Source: Candidatus Zixiibacteriota bacterium
GTDB lineage: Bacteria; Zixibacteria; MSB-5A5; GN15; FEB-12
Reading direction: 5' to 3'
Assembly (NCBI GenBank): GCA_024277795.1
Contig: JAJRUL010000038.1
Span: 1 to 41,785 of the forward strand
Length of the DNA: 41,785 bases
The notes under the pieces are model-generated. The model saw nothing but the letters and a program-made list of their open reading frames with translations, did not search any database and was not told the origin of the DNA. Made by a program: the position numbers and the translations under genes. Shown here one piece after another: positions 1 to 8,593 of this stretch (positions within the stretch are counted from its first letter, which is position 1; every line of letters starts with the position of its first letter).

Positions 1-2
1 AA

Positions 3-974
3 GGAAACTGGGTCAATGTTTCTGTCCGTGGCGGAACAGTCAACCGTGCCCGCATCCTCTCTCGTCTTGACCGACGGTTCATGTACAAGCTCAAAGCACA
101 TCAAGTTGACGGAGCCGCACAAGTATCGTTTCGTTTGAAACGAAAAGTAGAAAAATGGCATCACAAAATTGTAATGGACCCGCCCCGTATTCAGATTGCA
201 ATCGCTGATCAAAACTTTGAGCTCGATGGTGTCGACACACCTTCTACTATAGGTCCCGATGAGAAAATAGACATCATAGTAATAGATCCGGGACATGGAG
301 GGAAACAATCAGGTGCGGTCGGGCCTGGTCGAACACGAGAAAAAAAAGTCGCACTTGACATTGCAAAACGCTTAGCAAAACTGATCCGCAAAGATAAAGA
401 ATTCAAAGTTATCATGACCCGAGATCGTGATAAAACGGTCTCTCTCCAAAAACGGGCAGATATTGCCAATCGAGCCTCAGCTGATCTCTTTATCTCTATT
501 CATGCCAACTCATCCCTCAAACCCTCTGTACGAGGTTGGAATATCTTCTTCCTCGCCCAAGCCAGAAATGACTCAGCACGAGCAGTCGCACAGTTTGAAA
601 ACTCTGCCTTCTTAAGAGATCAGGACTCGTACGACAGCCCTGGAAACGAATCAGATCAAAACACGCTCTTAGAAGACCCGGTCATTAGTATCCTCAATGA
701 AATGATTATGACCGAGTTCCAAGCAGAGTCACATGATTTTGCCATGATGGTCGACCGTGAGTTCAGACGATCACTGAAAATCCCTGCGCGAGGAGTTGAC
801 CAAGCAGGCTTTTTTGTCTTGAATATGGTATTCACTCCCTCCATTTTGGTTGAAACAGGGTTTATATCTAATAAGAAAGAAGAAAAACTGCTGAAAAGCG
901 GGAGATATCAACAAAAGGTAGCCGAATCAATCTACCGTGCGATTAAGAGATTCAAAGCGAAATATGAAAAATAA
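3..974 (+). CDS. N-acetylmuramoyl-L-alanine amidase (Amidase_3), 5'-truncated
   Basis: Zinc-dependent amidase that cuts the bond between N-acetylmuramic acid and L-Ala of the peptide stem in periplasmic peptidoglycan (AmiC/CwlM-type). The frame is open from base 3, so the N-terminus (probably signal peptide and AMIN-like domain) lies outside the window; the first ATG at 81 is internal. The catalytic domain starts at the IDPGHGG motif (zinc His encoded near 294), followed by the REKKVALDIAKRL helix carrying the zinc Glu, the SIHANSS motif with the second His, and VETGFISN with the catalytic Glu near 849-860. The segment between SIHANSS and VETGF is long and polar, as expected for an autoinhibitory helix insertion in AmiC-like enzymes; that role is inference. 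It is followed after 69 bases by murI on the same strand, so a cell-wall gene pair is likely. Confidence 0.93.
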   Translation, partial: GNWVNVSVRGGTVNRARILSRLDRRFMYKLKAHQVDGAAQVSFRLKRKVEKWHHKIVMDPPRIQIAIADQNFELDGVDTPSTIGPDEKIDIIVIDPGHGGKQSGAVGPGRTREKKVALDIAKRLAKLIRKDKEFKVIMTRDRDKTVSLQKRADIANRASADLFISIHANSSLKPSVRGWNIFFLAQARNDSARAVAQFENSAFLRDQDSYDSPGNESDQNTLLEDPVISILNEMIMTEFQAESHDFAMMVDREFRRSLKIPARGVDQAGFFVLNMVFTPSILVETGFISNKKEEKLLKSGRYQQKVAESIYRAIKRFKAKYEK

Positions 975-1043
975 TTCTATGTTACTCATACTCTTTTCGT
1001 TTTTTTGATGCTCAATACAGCAAACTAAAGTACATTTATCACC

Positions 1044-1868
1044 ATGAATAACGATTGCCCCATAGGTATTTTTGACTCAGGAGTCGGTGGCCTCACCGTT
1101 GCCCGTGAGATATTTCATATCCTCCCCCATGAAGACATTGTCTATTTTGGCGATGTTGGACGCTACCCCTATGGCGGACGTTCCCGTGACATTATCACTG
1201 CATTCACCCGACAGGATGTTGCGCTTCTCAATGAACACAATGTCAAATTCATTATCTGTGCTTGCAATTCCGCCTCATCTGTCGCCCTTGATGAAGTCTC
1301 TGCTGAACAGAATGTCGAAATGATCGGTGTGATAGAACCGGGGGCAAAAGCGGCCATCGAAAAAACAACCACAGGAAGAATAGGAGTGATCGGCACCCAT
1401 GCAACTATCGGTTCGAATGCATACGCACGCATTATTCACTCGATCGACCCAAAAGCAAAAGTTTTCTCGCTCGCCTGCCCTCTCTTTGTCCCGTTGGCCG
1501 AAGAAGGATATATAGACAAAGAAGCAACCTACCTGATCGCCCGCGACTATCTGCAAACGATGCAAGATGTCGATATCGATACCCTTGTTCTCGGATGTAC
1601 TCATTACCCGCTTCTGAAACATGTCATCTCCGATGTCATGGGTGACTCAGTCTCCTTGATAGATTCAGGCGAAGAGACAGCCCGTGAAGCTCTCAGAAGG
1701 CTCGGCAAAAGTGAATTGCTGAATCCAAAAATGACACAATATCCCGCTCCAGAGGGGGAACATAAATTCTTCGTTTCAGATGTTCCGGAGAAGTTTTCAG
1801 CAGTCGCCAACCGCTTCTTAGGTCGTACAATCGACCGCATCACGAGGGTAGATATTAGTGGGTATTGA
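1044..1868 (+). CDS. murI: Glutamate racemase
   Basis: Interconverts L- and D-glutamate to supply D-Glu for the peptidoglycan stem; cytoplasmic and cofactor-independent. At 274 residues it has the usual family length. The N-terminal GIFDSGVGGLTV motif (Asp11, Ser12) and the two catalytic cysteines are present: Cys74 in CACNSAS and Cys185 in LGCTHYPLL, with His187 beside it. The start ATG has no clear Shine-Dalgarno sequence (upstream is TTTATCACC), so it may be translated from a very short leader. It lies between the amidase and rdgB on the same strand. The murI-rdgB neighbourhood is common in bacteria. Confidence 0.96.
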   Translation: MNNDCPIGIFDSGVGGLTVAREIFHILPHEDIVYFGDVGRYPYGGRSRDIITAFTRQDVALLNEHNVKFIICACNSASSVALDEVSAEQNVEMIGVIEPGAKAAIEKTTTGRIGVIGTHATIGSNAYARIIHSIDPKAKVFSLACPLFVPLAEEGYIDKEATYLIARDYLQTMQDVDIDTLVLGCTHYPLLKHVISDVMGDSVSLIDSGEETAREALRRLGKSELLNPKMTQYPAPEGEHKFFVSDVPEKFSAVANRFLGRTIDRITRVDISGY

Positions 1869-1909
1869 GGAAATAGAATCTGCAATAACAGAAATGAATA
1901 ACTGAATAC

Positions 1910-1944
1910 CCCGCCAAGAACTCTCGGAGAGAGTAGCTGGTGGG
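1910..1944 (+). other. Two-step RNA hairpin between murI and rdgB
   Basis: The 35 bases can fold as CCCGCCA / AGA / ACTCTC - GGA - GAGAGT / AGC / TGGTGGG. That is a 7-bp outer stem with one G:U pair, a symmetric 3x3 internal loop, a perfect 6-bp inner stem and a 3-nt loop. No T-run follows, so it is not an intrinsic terminator. It may be a processing or attenuation structure ahead of rdgB, or a fragment of a dispersed repeat (GGTGGGCTCT recurs near 14057). The role is unknown. Confidence 0.5.
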
Positions 1945-1993
1945 CTCTATCAATATCATCTGAAAATCACTTGGTTGACAAAGGAACCTTAAC

Positions 1994-2596
1994 ATGCAAC
2001 TCGTCCTCGCCACAAACAACCGAGACAAAATCAGAGAGATGAAGAACCTACTCGATGACCTCCCGGTCACAATCCTAACCCGTGACGACTTCCTCGAATT
2101 CCCCGATGTCGAAGAAACTGGAACAACCCTCGAAGAGAACGCTATCTTAAAAGCACATGCTATTGCTGAATTCTGCGACCTCCCCGCACTAGCCGATGAT
2201 TCAGGGCTTGAAGTGGATGCTCTCAATGGCGCACCGGGTGTCTACTCATCTCGCTATGCTGGCGACAATGTCACTTACGCCGAAAATAACCGTAAACTCA
2301 TATCCGAACTTGCAAAACATCCTGATCAACCACGTACTGCCCGTTTCAGATGCGTAATTGCAATTGATTGGGGTAATGGCAATATAGAAACTCTTGAAGG
2401 GCGAGTAAACGGAGTTATTGCTAACGAAATCGACGGTTCCGATGGCTTCGGCTATGATCCAATCTTCTTGCATCCCCCCTCAGGCAAACGATTCAGCGAG
2501 ATGACGATTGATGAAAAAAACCTGATATCCCATCGTGGCCTAGCCCTCCAAAAAGCCCGTGACCTAATTATCGAACACTTGAATCGCGCGAGATAA
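1994..2596 (+). CDS. rdgB: XTP/dITP diphosphatase (Ham1/RdgB family)
   Basis: House-cleaning nucleotide pyrophosphatase that hydrolyses ITP, dITP and XTP to monophosphates, keeping deaminated purines out of DNA and RNA. The 200 residues match the family length. Visible motifs are LATNNRDKIREM at the N-terminus (substrate lysine region), TGTTLEENAILKA, the DDSGLEVDALNG motif with the catalytic Asp68-Asp69, the SDGFGYDPIF loop that recognises the base, and SHRGLALQKA near the C-terminus. An AAAGGAA Shine-Dalgarno sequence lies 7 bases before the ATG. It is the last gene of the left-hand plus-strand group, 125 bases after murI. Confidence 0.96.
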   Translation: MQLVLATNNRDKIREMKNLLDDLPVTILTRDDFLEFPDVEETGTTLEENAILKAHAIAEFCDLPALADDSGLEVDALNGAPGVYSSRYAGDNVTYAENNRKLISELAKHPDQPRTARFRCVIAIDWGNGNIETLEGRVNGVIANEIDGSDGFGYDPIFLHPPSGKRFSEMTIDEKNLISHRGLALQKARDLIIEHLNRAR

Positions 2597-2728
2597 GTGG
2601 CAGACTCGAAGACAAATCTCCCCTACACAATCCTTTTGTCGCAACTATCCAATCTTCAAGTAGCACAACGTCCGCTTTCGAACCTGCGACAACACTACAT
2701 CCCATCATTGCGAACCACACCCCACCCT

Positions 2729-2806
2729 GTCATTGTGAGCGAAGCGAAGTAATCTCTACCATACAACTAACAAAATTGCCACGTCGCTCTCGCTCCTCGC
2801 GATGAC
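2729..2806. repeat. REP-like palindromic unit, copy 1
   Basis: Its ends are GTCATTGTGAGCGAAGCG and, inverted, GTCATCGCGAGGAGCGAG, giving a roughly 78-bp imperfect palindrome. The inverted right arm is nearly the same as the sequence at 13930-13960 (GTCATCGCGAGGAGC, then GCGACGTGGC). It resembles the GTCATTGCGAGCGAAGCGAAGCAATCTC type of palindromic repeat I recall from many environmental genomes; that resemblance is from memory and unchecked. Confidence 0.65.
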
Positions 2807-2820
2807 GTACAGACATCCTT

Positions 2821-2864
2821 CTGTCAGGTCTTGCTTTTGACCAGTCAAAAGCAAGACCTGACAG
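2821..2864. repeat. 44-bp palindrome, copy 1 (21-bp perfect arms)
   Basis: Arms 2821-2841 and 2844-2864 are perfect inverted complements around a 2-base centre (CA). A related 44-bp copy lies at 14084-14127, and both are preceded by CATCCTT. No T-run follows on either strand, so it is probably not a simple terminator. In RNA it would fold into a very stable hairpin; in DNA it could form a cruciform or be the target of a REP-type transposase. Confidence 0.8.
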
Positions 2865-2873
2865 TAAGTAAAC

Positions 2874-2920
2874 TAGGGCAGATTCACCATTAAAACAGGC
2901 TCGAAAACAAATCTGCCCTA
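2874..2920. terminator. Possible bidirectional hairpin between rdgB and the dehydrogenase
   Basis: TAGGGCAGATT at 2874-2884 pairs perfectly with AATCTGCCCTA at 2910-2920 across a 25-base loop. It sits 8 bases downstream of the minus-strand dehydrogenase stop, where a transcription end is expected. No clear T-run follows, so termination is a guess from position. Confidence 0.35.
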
Positions 2921-2928
2921 CTATTCAA

Positions 2929-4047
2929 TTACAATTTCGATGCAACCGCCTCTGCGACCTCAAGGGTTGTATTACTGCCACCCATATCGTAGGTACGCAC
3001 TTTACCCTCCTTGATCACTTCCGCGATCGCACCTTCGAGTGATGTACCCATGTCGGTCTCACCCAACCAATCAAACATCATCTTAGTCGTCAAAAGCATA
3101 GCCATCGGATTGACTTTGTACATGCCGTCATACTTTGGAGCAGAGCCATGCGTCGGTTCAAAGACAGCATAATTATCACCGATATTACCTGATGCGGCAA
3201 AACCAAGCCCACCAACAAGCTGTGCACAAAGATCAGACACAATATCACCAAACATATTTGATGTAGCCAAGACTGAATAATCATTAGGATTCTTCACTAA
3301 CCACATACACATAGCGTCGATGTTTGTCTCCCACAACTCAATACCAGGATAATTCTTTGCAACTTCACGAGCAGTACGAATCATCAAACCCGACGTTTCG
3401 CGAATGACATTAGGTTTTTCAACCACCGCAACACTCTTACGTCCCGTCTTTTTGGCATATTCAAACGCATCAGTAATAATATTGCGACAACCGTTTCGCG
3501 TATTAACTCGCAATGAGACAGCAATATCATCACCCGCAGTATTATCAAAACGACTCATTTTCTTGTTGTGTTTTTTGATCGAATCACGCACTTCATCAGG
3601 CAACGGATGAAATTCTATTCCAACATATAAGTCTTCAGTATTCTCACGGAACACAACTATATCAATCCCCTCTTTATAATTCAGCGGGTTACCAGGATAC
3701 GCCTTGCAAGGACGAAGATTTGTCCGAAGATTAAACTCCTGACGCAATCGAACGATTGGCGAAGAATAGATCTTCCCCTTTCCTTGAAACTCGGGGGCAA
3801 GTTCAGCTTCCGCTTCTTCTTTTGGTAGCGATGTTATCGCACCAAAAAGAGCCGCATCGGTGTTTTTGAGTATCTCGATTGTACGATCTGGAAGCGGGTT
3901 CGCTTCTTTTTTCCAGAACTCCCAACCGATGTCAGCATGAACAAACTCAGCATCAAAACTCATGCGATCTAAGACGATCTTCGCCGCCTTCATCACATCG
4001 TTGCCGACGCCATCGCCCGGCATCCACGCAATCTTGTACTTGGCCAT
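2929..4047 (-). CDS. Isocitrate/isopropylmalate dehydrogenase family protein, probably NAD-dependent isocitrate dehydrogenase
   Basis: Metal-dependent beta-decarboxylating dehydrogenase of 372 residues. Visible family features are the N-terminal PGDGVG motif, the substrate arginines in RLRQEFNLRTNLRP, FRENTEDLYVG near residue 129, the metal and Lys region around VVEKPNVIRETSG, SDLCAQLVGGLGFAASGNIGDN near 265-290, and EPTHGSAPKY, which forms the nucleotide loop. The ENTEDLYVG form favours isocitrate (or homoisocitrate) over isopropylmalate, but the substrate cannot be settled by eye. No leucine-pathway genes are nearby. It follows two PorV/PorQ genes by 20 bases on the same strand and may be cotranscribed with them, although the functions look unrelated. 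Confidence 0.9.
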   Translation of the reverse strand: MAKYKIAWMPGDGVGNDVMKAAKIVLDRMSFDAEFVHADIGWEFWKKEANPLPDRTIEILKNTDAALFGAITSLPKEEAEAELAPEFQGKGKIYSSPIVRLRQEFNLRTNLRPCKAYPGNPLNYKEGIDIVVFRENTEDLYVGIEFHPLPDEVRDSIKKHNKKMSRFDNTAGDDIAVSLRVNTRNGCRNIITDAFEYAKKTGRKSVAVVEKPNVIRETSGLMIRTAREVAKNYPGIELWETNIDAMCMWLVKNPNDYSVLATSNMFGDIVSDLCAQLVGGLGFAASGNIGDNYAVFEPTHGSAPKYDGMYKVNPMAMLLTTKMMFDWLGETDMGTSLEGAIAEVIKEGKVRTYDMGGSNTTLEVAEAVASKL

Positions 4048-4067
4048 AGTAGATGAACTCCCAAAGA

Positions 4068-4982
4068 CTACAGGCTAAAGGTGAATTGAAACATATGTGC
4101 ATCACGTAAACCCCGTTGAAACGGAATAAACGCATAATCAATTGTCATATTTCGTCGTGTAAAGGATGCCCCTGCGCTAATATTCTTGGTATCATAACCG
4201 GTCATATACCCCGCGCGCAACTGCAATCCCATACCTATTGTCGCATTGGCTCCTATATTCAAGTGTGAAGTACCATCAACTGCAACTATATCAGACACAA
4301 CTAAATATCTATCATACTTGTATACACCACCAAAACGATATGTCGTAGGGAGCGGAATAGGCCTCGATGAGGCACCGGCAGAATTAGATATGGTAAGGTC
4401 TCCACCAATATTAATTATCGATCCCCCGACAGAGAGTTTATCATTTACCTTGGCTGTTGCACCAATATCCAAACTCATCTCTGTACCTCGATATGTCCCT
4501 ATTTTTTCAAGGAACCACCCTGTCGCAAAACCGACTGCAATACGATCGCTTAGTTGATGAGCCAAACCTGCCTTAAATTCTACATCATGTGCGTCAAAAA
4601 TACCGATAGGTTGTGAAGAAGGCCGGTCATCGCGCAACTCAATCTGACTAATCACACCAAAACGTATACGACTGTGCAATACTGTTTTCTTAGTCAAACG
4701 CTTAGACAGGAAACCATTCTCCTGACGAATATCCTGCCAATACGATGTGTGCCCGATAGAGATATCAAAATCGGTAATAGTGCTTACCGATGCAGGATTG
4801 TACAAAGCCAATTCAGCAATCCCGTTCCTCGCAACACCAGCCCCTCCCATTCCTGCAATCTGTGCACCGCTTTCAATCTTCAGCAGGGACAAACCATTAA
4901 CTGTCGCTGATGATAACTTTGGTGCTATAACAACCGCAACACCTACAAGAAAAGCCCCTATGTATCGTACAGTAGTCCTCAT
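4068..4982 (-). CDS. PorV/PorQ family outer-membrane protein
   Basis: A 304-residue predicted outer-membrane beta-barrel of the PorV/PorQ (UPF0164-like) family. A signal peptide is visible (charged MRTTVR, hydrophobic stretch, cleavage near SSATV). The family hallmark follows: GAQIAGMGGAGVARNG, then ALYNPASV. The rest is alternating amphipathic beta-strands, ending in the aromatic terminus QFTFSL expected of outer-membrane barrels. In Bacteroidota, PorV carries type IX cargo to the sortase; whether this homologue does so is inference. It lies 3 bases after another PorV/PorQ gene, which itself overlaps a secreted propeller gene. Confidence 0.88.
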   Translation of the reverse strand: MRTTVRYIGAFLVGVAVVIAPKLSSATVNGLSLLKIESGAQIAGMGGAGVARNGIAELALYNPASVSTITDFDISIGHTSYWQDIRQENGFLSKRLTKKTVLHSRIRFGVISQIELRDDRPSSQPIGIFDAHDVEFKAGLAHQLSDRIAVGFATGWFLEKIGTYRGTEMSLDIGATAKVNDKLSVGGSIINIGGDLTISNSAGASSRPIPLPTTYRFGGVYKYDRYLVVSDIVAVDGTSHLNIGANATIGMGLQLRAGYMTGYDTKNISAGASFTRRNMTIDYAFIPFQRGLRDAHMFQFTFSL

Positions 4983-4985
4983 AGG

Positions 4986-5966
4986 TTAAAACAGCAGATC
5001 GAATGAAAAAATATGTTCAGAGCCTTCCCCTGCTTTCTCCGTTGAGAAAGCATAATCCGCAGCCAGTTTATATCCGGAAAAGTCAAAGAGATATCCTGTC
5101 CCAGCAGTCAACCGTCCGTTGTCAAAACCTGCACGTATCATAAATATCGGAGTGATGAGATACTCAACTCCTGAATGAAAACGTGGAGATTGTTTTGCAT
5201 TGACGACAAGATCAGATGTCAACATCAGTTTTGTTTGCAGTAATCGTGTAGAAACACCAAGTGCTACTTCAATCGGAAGATCATCCTGCTGATCAACTCC
5301 ACCAGATGGGCCACCATACGTTCTGTTATAATCATCGGAATTCCAACGAAACTTTGCGGCGATATTTCGTACTGCAAGCCCCACTCGCATATCCTGCAAC
5401 GGATACGAATCACGGCTTTCCCGATCTAAAAACTGATTGAGGTACAACATCGCACCCAAATCAATACCGACAGAAAATGACGACATCTCAGCAAAAAATG
5501 ATTGTAAATATGAAGCCCGCATCCCCACGGATAGATATGATTCAAACTGCTTGGCGAAAAGAAGAGATATCGCATGGCTCGTATATGCTAACTCATCCCC
5601 AACTTCTCGTCCATTGCCATCGCGCATCTGCACCCCACCTGCTCGAAAGTAATGCCAGTTAAAGCCGATTGCAGAGTTTTCACGACTCGGAAGAACTAAA
5701 CTGATATAACCAAGGTCACGATCCAAAGTCAACGCACGGTAGGAAGTAGCAAAAAGCTTTGACCTTTGAATTGTAATACCTGCTGGATTGTAAAGCGGTC
5801 CTGCACCATCATCCGCAACAGCAGTATATGCCCCACCAAGTGCTGTCGGGCGAGCACCTATAGGTATTTGGAAAAACGAACCAGCATACCCACCGTCTCC
5901 ATCACCTGCAAAGGCGGTTGAAAAAATAAGCAACCCCGTCAATATCACACTCAGGAAATTTTTCAT
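4986..5966 (-). CDS. PorV/PorQ family outer-membrane protein
   Basis: A 326-residue predicted beta-barrel with a clear signal peptide (MKNFLSVILTGLLIFSTAFA, cleavage before GDGDGG). The classic PorV/PorQ opening follows: IPIGARPTALGGAYTAVADD and GPLYNPAGI. Strand pairs typical of the FadL-like fold run to the C-terminus, FSFDLLF. Its start codon overlaps the stop of the upstream propeller gene by 4 bases (ATGA), so the two are translationally coupled. That fits an exported cargo made together with its outer-membrane partner. It is a distant paralogue of the next gene (4068-4982). Confidence 0.9.
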   Translation of the reverse strand: MKNFLSVILTGLLIFSTAFAGDGDGGYAGSFFQIPIGARPTALGGAYTAVADDGAGPLYNPAGITIQRSKLFATSYRALTLDRDLGYISLVLPSRENSAIGFNWHYFRAGGVQMRDGNGREVGDELAYTSHAISLLFAKQFESYLSVGMRASYLQSFFAEMSSFSVGIDLGAMLYLNQFLDRESRDSYPLQDMRVGLAVRNIAAKFRWNSDDYNRTYGGPSGGVDQQDDLPIEVALGVSTRLLQTKLMLTSDLVVNAKQSPRFHSGVEYLITPIFMIRAGFDNGRLTAGTGYLFDFSGYKLAADYAFSTEKAGEGSEHIFSFDLLF

Positions 5967-8593
5967 GGTATCACCGCAAATTTCCCCCAGCGAGTTTCAC
6001 CGGACGACAACTCTAACTTCATATAATACACTCCGACAGCAACCTCATCCCCTTTTCCGTTCAGACCGTCCCAAGTCGGCAAACCTGAGTTTCGCCCCTG
6101 ATACACACCCGCAGGATATTGCTGATTGTCAATGAGCCTTTTCACTAAATTCAATGCCATATCATATATCTCAAGCGTTACCGTTTCATCTTCTCTCAAC
6201 ACAAACCTAAAATCGATACCTGTACCGTCACTCGACCGATAGGGGACAGGAAAGGCGTATACCTCATCATCAGGCGTTTCAACATCGACATAAAAGTAAC
6301 TCGTGTCGGCCACTAATGTATTAAGCGCTACCTTGACAGTCGCTTGATCAGTTCCAACCCACAAATAGTCACCGATAACACGTACAGCAACAGCATGGAA
6401 TTCACGCTGACCCGGTTCAACCAATGTATCACCAAATACATTCACAAGTACAAGTGTATCCCATGTCAAACCAGTGTCTGCATAGTTCATCAAAACACCA
6501 ACATCAGTAGCCACAAAGGTAGTATCACCGTTGAAAGCAAAGTTCCACGCAAATCTATTCTGAATCCTGTTTCCCCATCTGAGATCATGCCGTACATATT
6601 CGGGGAGCGTATCAGAAGCAATAGGATTCCCTGCAGAATCAACAGGGAAATAGACTCCGACTGAAATTCCATCATTTCCATCAAAAGTCGGTTTAGCCGA
6701 TACCCATATCCTCGGGAACCCATTATCAAAATGCTGAATCCCTATTGCAGGAATAAAATCCCCTGAAATTGCTGTCAATGATGAAGCTCTCGAGTGATTT
6801 ATGACAAGATCAGCTCCTAGCGAATCTCTATTAGGACGAAGAATCACAAATGAACCTGCTCGGTTGTTGGACAATGCAAACCCATTCTCTGTTGCAATAA
6901 CAACAGTATCCCCATGTACTGACATTGCAGTAATAATATCGCTGTTGAGATTGTCAGCATTGGTACTATCTGACACTGGGAATCCGTTTGCAGGATTACT
7001 GCCATCTGTCGTAAGTCTTATCCCTTCACTCCCAACCACAAACGCCGTATCGCCAAAAAATGCGAAATCATTCGTTAAAACCCCCCATTGCATTGCCACC
7101 CACGCTGTATCCACCTCACCAACCTGTCCGAAGATATTGTCATGTGATCGAAAAACAACAGCTGTCCCACTATCAGTTATTGGCCTATTGCTCAACCAGA
7201 TCGCAAGCGAATCCTGAACTAAACCAGTCGAATCAAAGAAGTATTGCGTCTTTATATTGGTAACACGACTAGAGCTAAACGCTCCTTCAGGAAAAACAGC
7301 ATATCTGGAAGAGTCAATCAATCCCGTCGGGCTCAAAAATAACGTAACCAAACCTGAATCAGTCCCAACTCTGAGAGTATCGTATGAGGACTCGAGCGCA
7401 AACACAACATTACGACGGTTTGCAGGAGTTATGTTTGATGAATCAACATAGATATGAGTCCATGTTAACCCTGTATCAACCGAGACAAACAAACCTCCCT
7501 CTTCACCGGCCAAATACAACCGTTGATTGATCGAAGCGAAGGAATGAATAGTTCTGTTTAATCCGATCACCTCTGAAAAAGAAGAAAGTGCAGTATATGA
7601 CAATCCACCGTCATCAGAATAGGCCAGCCCTGTTGAAGCACCACCCGAAGAATCTGCCGTTCCGACAAAAATACGATTCGCAAATACATAGACCTCAGAA
7701 ATCATTGCCCCGGGCAAACCGTCTCCTGTAAACCGTGAAATAGCAGGAAGACCCGTTGTATGAACCCGTGTCACTCCCGTATCTCCTGCAAGATAGATAA
7801 AGCTCTCAGAACCACAACTGTCGCAAAAAACGACAGAGCTGTACTTACGTGAATATACTTTTTCTTCCTTGGGAGCAAAGATATACTGAAAGACTCCTCC
7901 CGCTGTTCCTGTCCACAAGAAGAGTGAATCTCCGTGAGTCGTGTCAACCTGACAAGAAAAGTAGAGCGTCCGAACTGGAGGAGCTGGTAAAGTATTGAAG
8001 TCAATAGAATCTGATCGAGAAGAGTAGATCCTCCGCCAGTTTATGCCTCCATCTGCTGACGCTAACAGTCCCCCCGCAAAACCTGCAAAGAAAAGCCAAT
8101 CCTCATTTTGCGAAGGATCATAATGTCCCGTAATATCAAATATCGATCGATTTCCGCCTATAACTTGCGGAATATCCAACCCTGTAGAGGAAAAATCAAT
8201 TGTTGTAAAACTCGCCCCATTGTCGTCTGTGTACTGCAAAGCATCGGAAAAACCGACAGATGCACCGTCTACTAATTCAGAGTGACCAGTAGCAACCCAA
8301 AGCCTCCCTCCGATTGAAAAAAGAGCCGAAAGGTCGTTGGCGACTAAACCATTGGTATTGTCATAGAGAAGCCAAGTAACACCATTGTCGAAAGTGAAAT
8401 TCAGACCGTCTCCAGTAGCCATCCAAATACCACCATCATGCTCAATAATATCAACTACGGAATTGGAAGCAATAGATGTATCAGGTTGCTCCATGAATGT
8501 GGCTACTCCTGCATACGCAGATTGCGCATATAAAAAGACCACTACGGGAATCAGAAACCAAATGCGGGTAAGCTCTTTTTTGATAGACTGCAT
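5963..8593 (-). CDS. Secreted BNR/photosystem-II-HCF136-like beta-propeller protein with FlgD-like C-terminal domain
   Basis: A large exported protein of 876 residues. The N-terminus has a signal peptide (IWFLIPVVVFLYAQSAYAGV). Most of the chain is propeller-type repeats of the kind DDGGLSYTAL, SVDTGLTWTHIYV, TFDNGVTWLLYD and SADGGINWRRIYS, i.e. sialidase/BNR or sortilin-like blades. The last roughly 90 residues form a FlgD Ig-like domain: a PVPYR motif in place of PNPF, then LEIYDMALNLVKRL, PAGVYQGRNSGLPTWDG and VAVGVYYMKLEL, ending GKFAVIP. This domain resembles type IX sorting domains. An AAGGA Shine-Dalgarno sequence precedes the ATG. Natural ligand unknown; it is the first gene of the propeller-PorV-PorV group. 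Confidence 0.87.
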   Translation of the reverse strand: MQSIKKELTRIWFLIPVVVFLYAQSAYAGVATFMEQPDTSIASNSVVDIIEHDGGIWMATGDGLNFTFDNGVTWLLYDNTNGLVANDLSALFSIGGRLWVATGHSELVDGASVGFSDALQYTDDNGASFTTIDFSSTGLDIPQVIGGNRSIFDITGHYDPSQNEDWLFFAGFAGGLLASADGGINWRRIYSSRSDSIDFNTLPAPPVRTLYFSCQVDTTHGDSLFLWTGTAGGVFQYIFAPKEEKVYSRKYSSVVFCDSCGSESFIYLAGDTGVTRVHTTGLPAISRFTGDGLPGAMISEVYVFANRIFVGTADSSGGASTGLAYSDDGGLSYTALSSFSEVIGLNRTIHSFASINQRLYLAGEEGGLFVSVDTGLTWTHIYVDSSNITPANRRNVVFALESSYDTLRVGTDSGLVTLFLSPTGLIDSSRYAVFPEGAFSSSRVTNIKTQYFFDSTGLVQDSLAIWLSNRPITDSGTAVVFRSHDNIFGQVGEVDTAWVAMQWGVLTNDFAFFGDTAFVVGSEGIRLTTDGSNPANGFPVSDSTNADNLNSDIITAMSVHGDTVVIATENGFALSNNRAGSFVILRPNRDSLGADLVINHSRASSLTAISGDFIPAIGIQHFDNGFPRIWVSAKPTFDGNDGISVGVYFPVDSAGNPIASDTLPEYVRHDLRWGNRIQNRFAWNFAFNGDTTFVATDVGVLMNYADTGLTWDTLVLVNVFGDTLVEPGQREFHAVAVRVIGDYLWVGTDQATVKVALNTLVADTSYFYVDVETPDDEVYAFPVPYRSSDGTGIDFRFVLREDETVTLEIYDMALNLVKRLIDNQQYPAGVYQGRNSGLPTWDGLNGKGDEVAVGVYYMKLELSSGETRWGKFAVIP

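Larger units (their letters stand above)
2597..2928. repeat. Repeat-filled gap between convergent rdgB and the dehydrogenase
   Basis: No gene is supported here. The gap holds, in order: a CTCGAA-rich motif at 2603-2626; a palindromic REP-like unit at 2729-2806 that starts GTCATTGTGAGCGAAG and ends with the inverse (CTCCTCGCGATGAC); a 44-bp near-perfect palindrome at 2821-2864; and a second copy of the CTCGAA motif at 2898-2921 that forms the right arm of a hairpin with 2874-2884. The same set of parts recurs at 13731-14127, so these are dispersed repeats and not gene remnants. Confidence 0.75.

Noticed and set aside
2821-2864. 44-bp palindrome as an intrinsic terminator
   Set aside because: Neither strand has a T-run after the stem, and the related copy lies upstream of a separate true terminator for etfA.
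4068-8593. A complete type IX secretion system
   Set aside because: Only PorV/PorQ-like barrels and cargo-like C-termini are seen; no SprA, PorU, GldK-N or PorX/Y gene is in the window.
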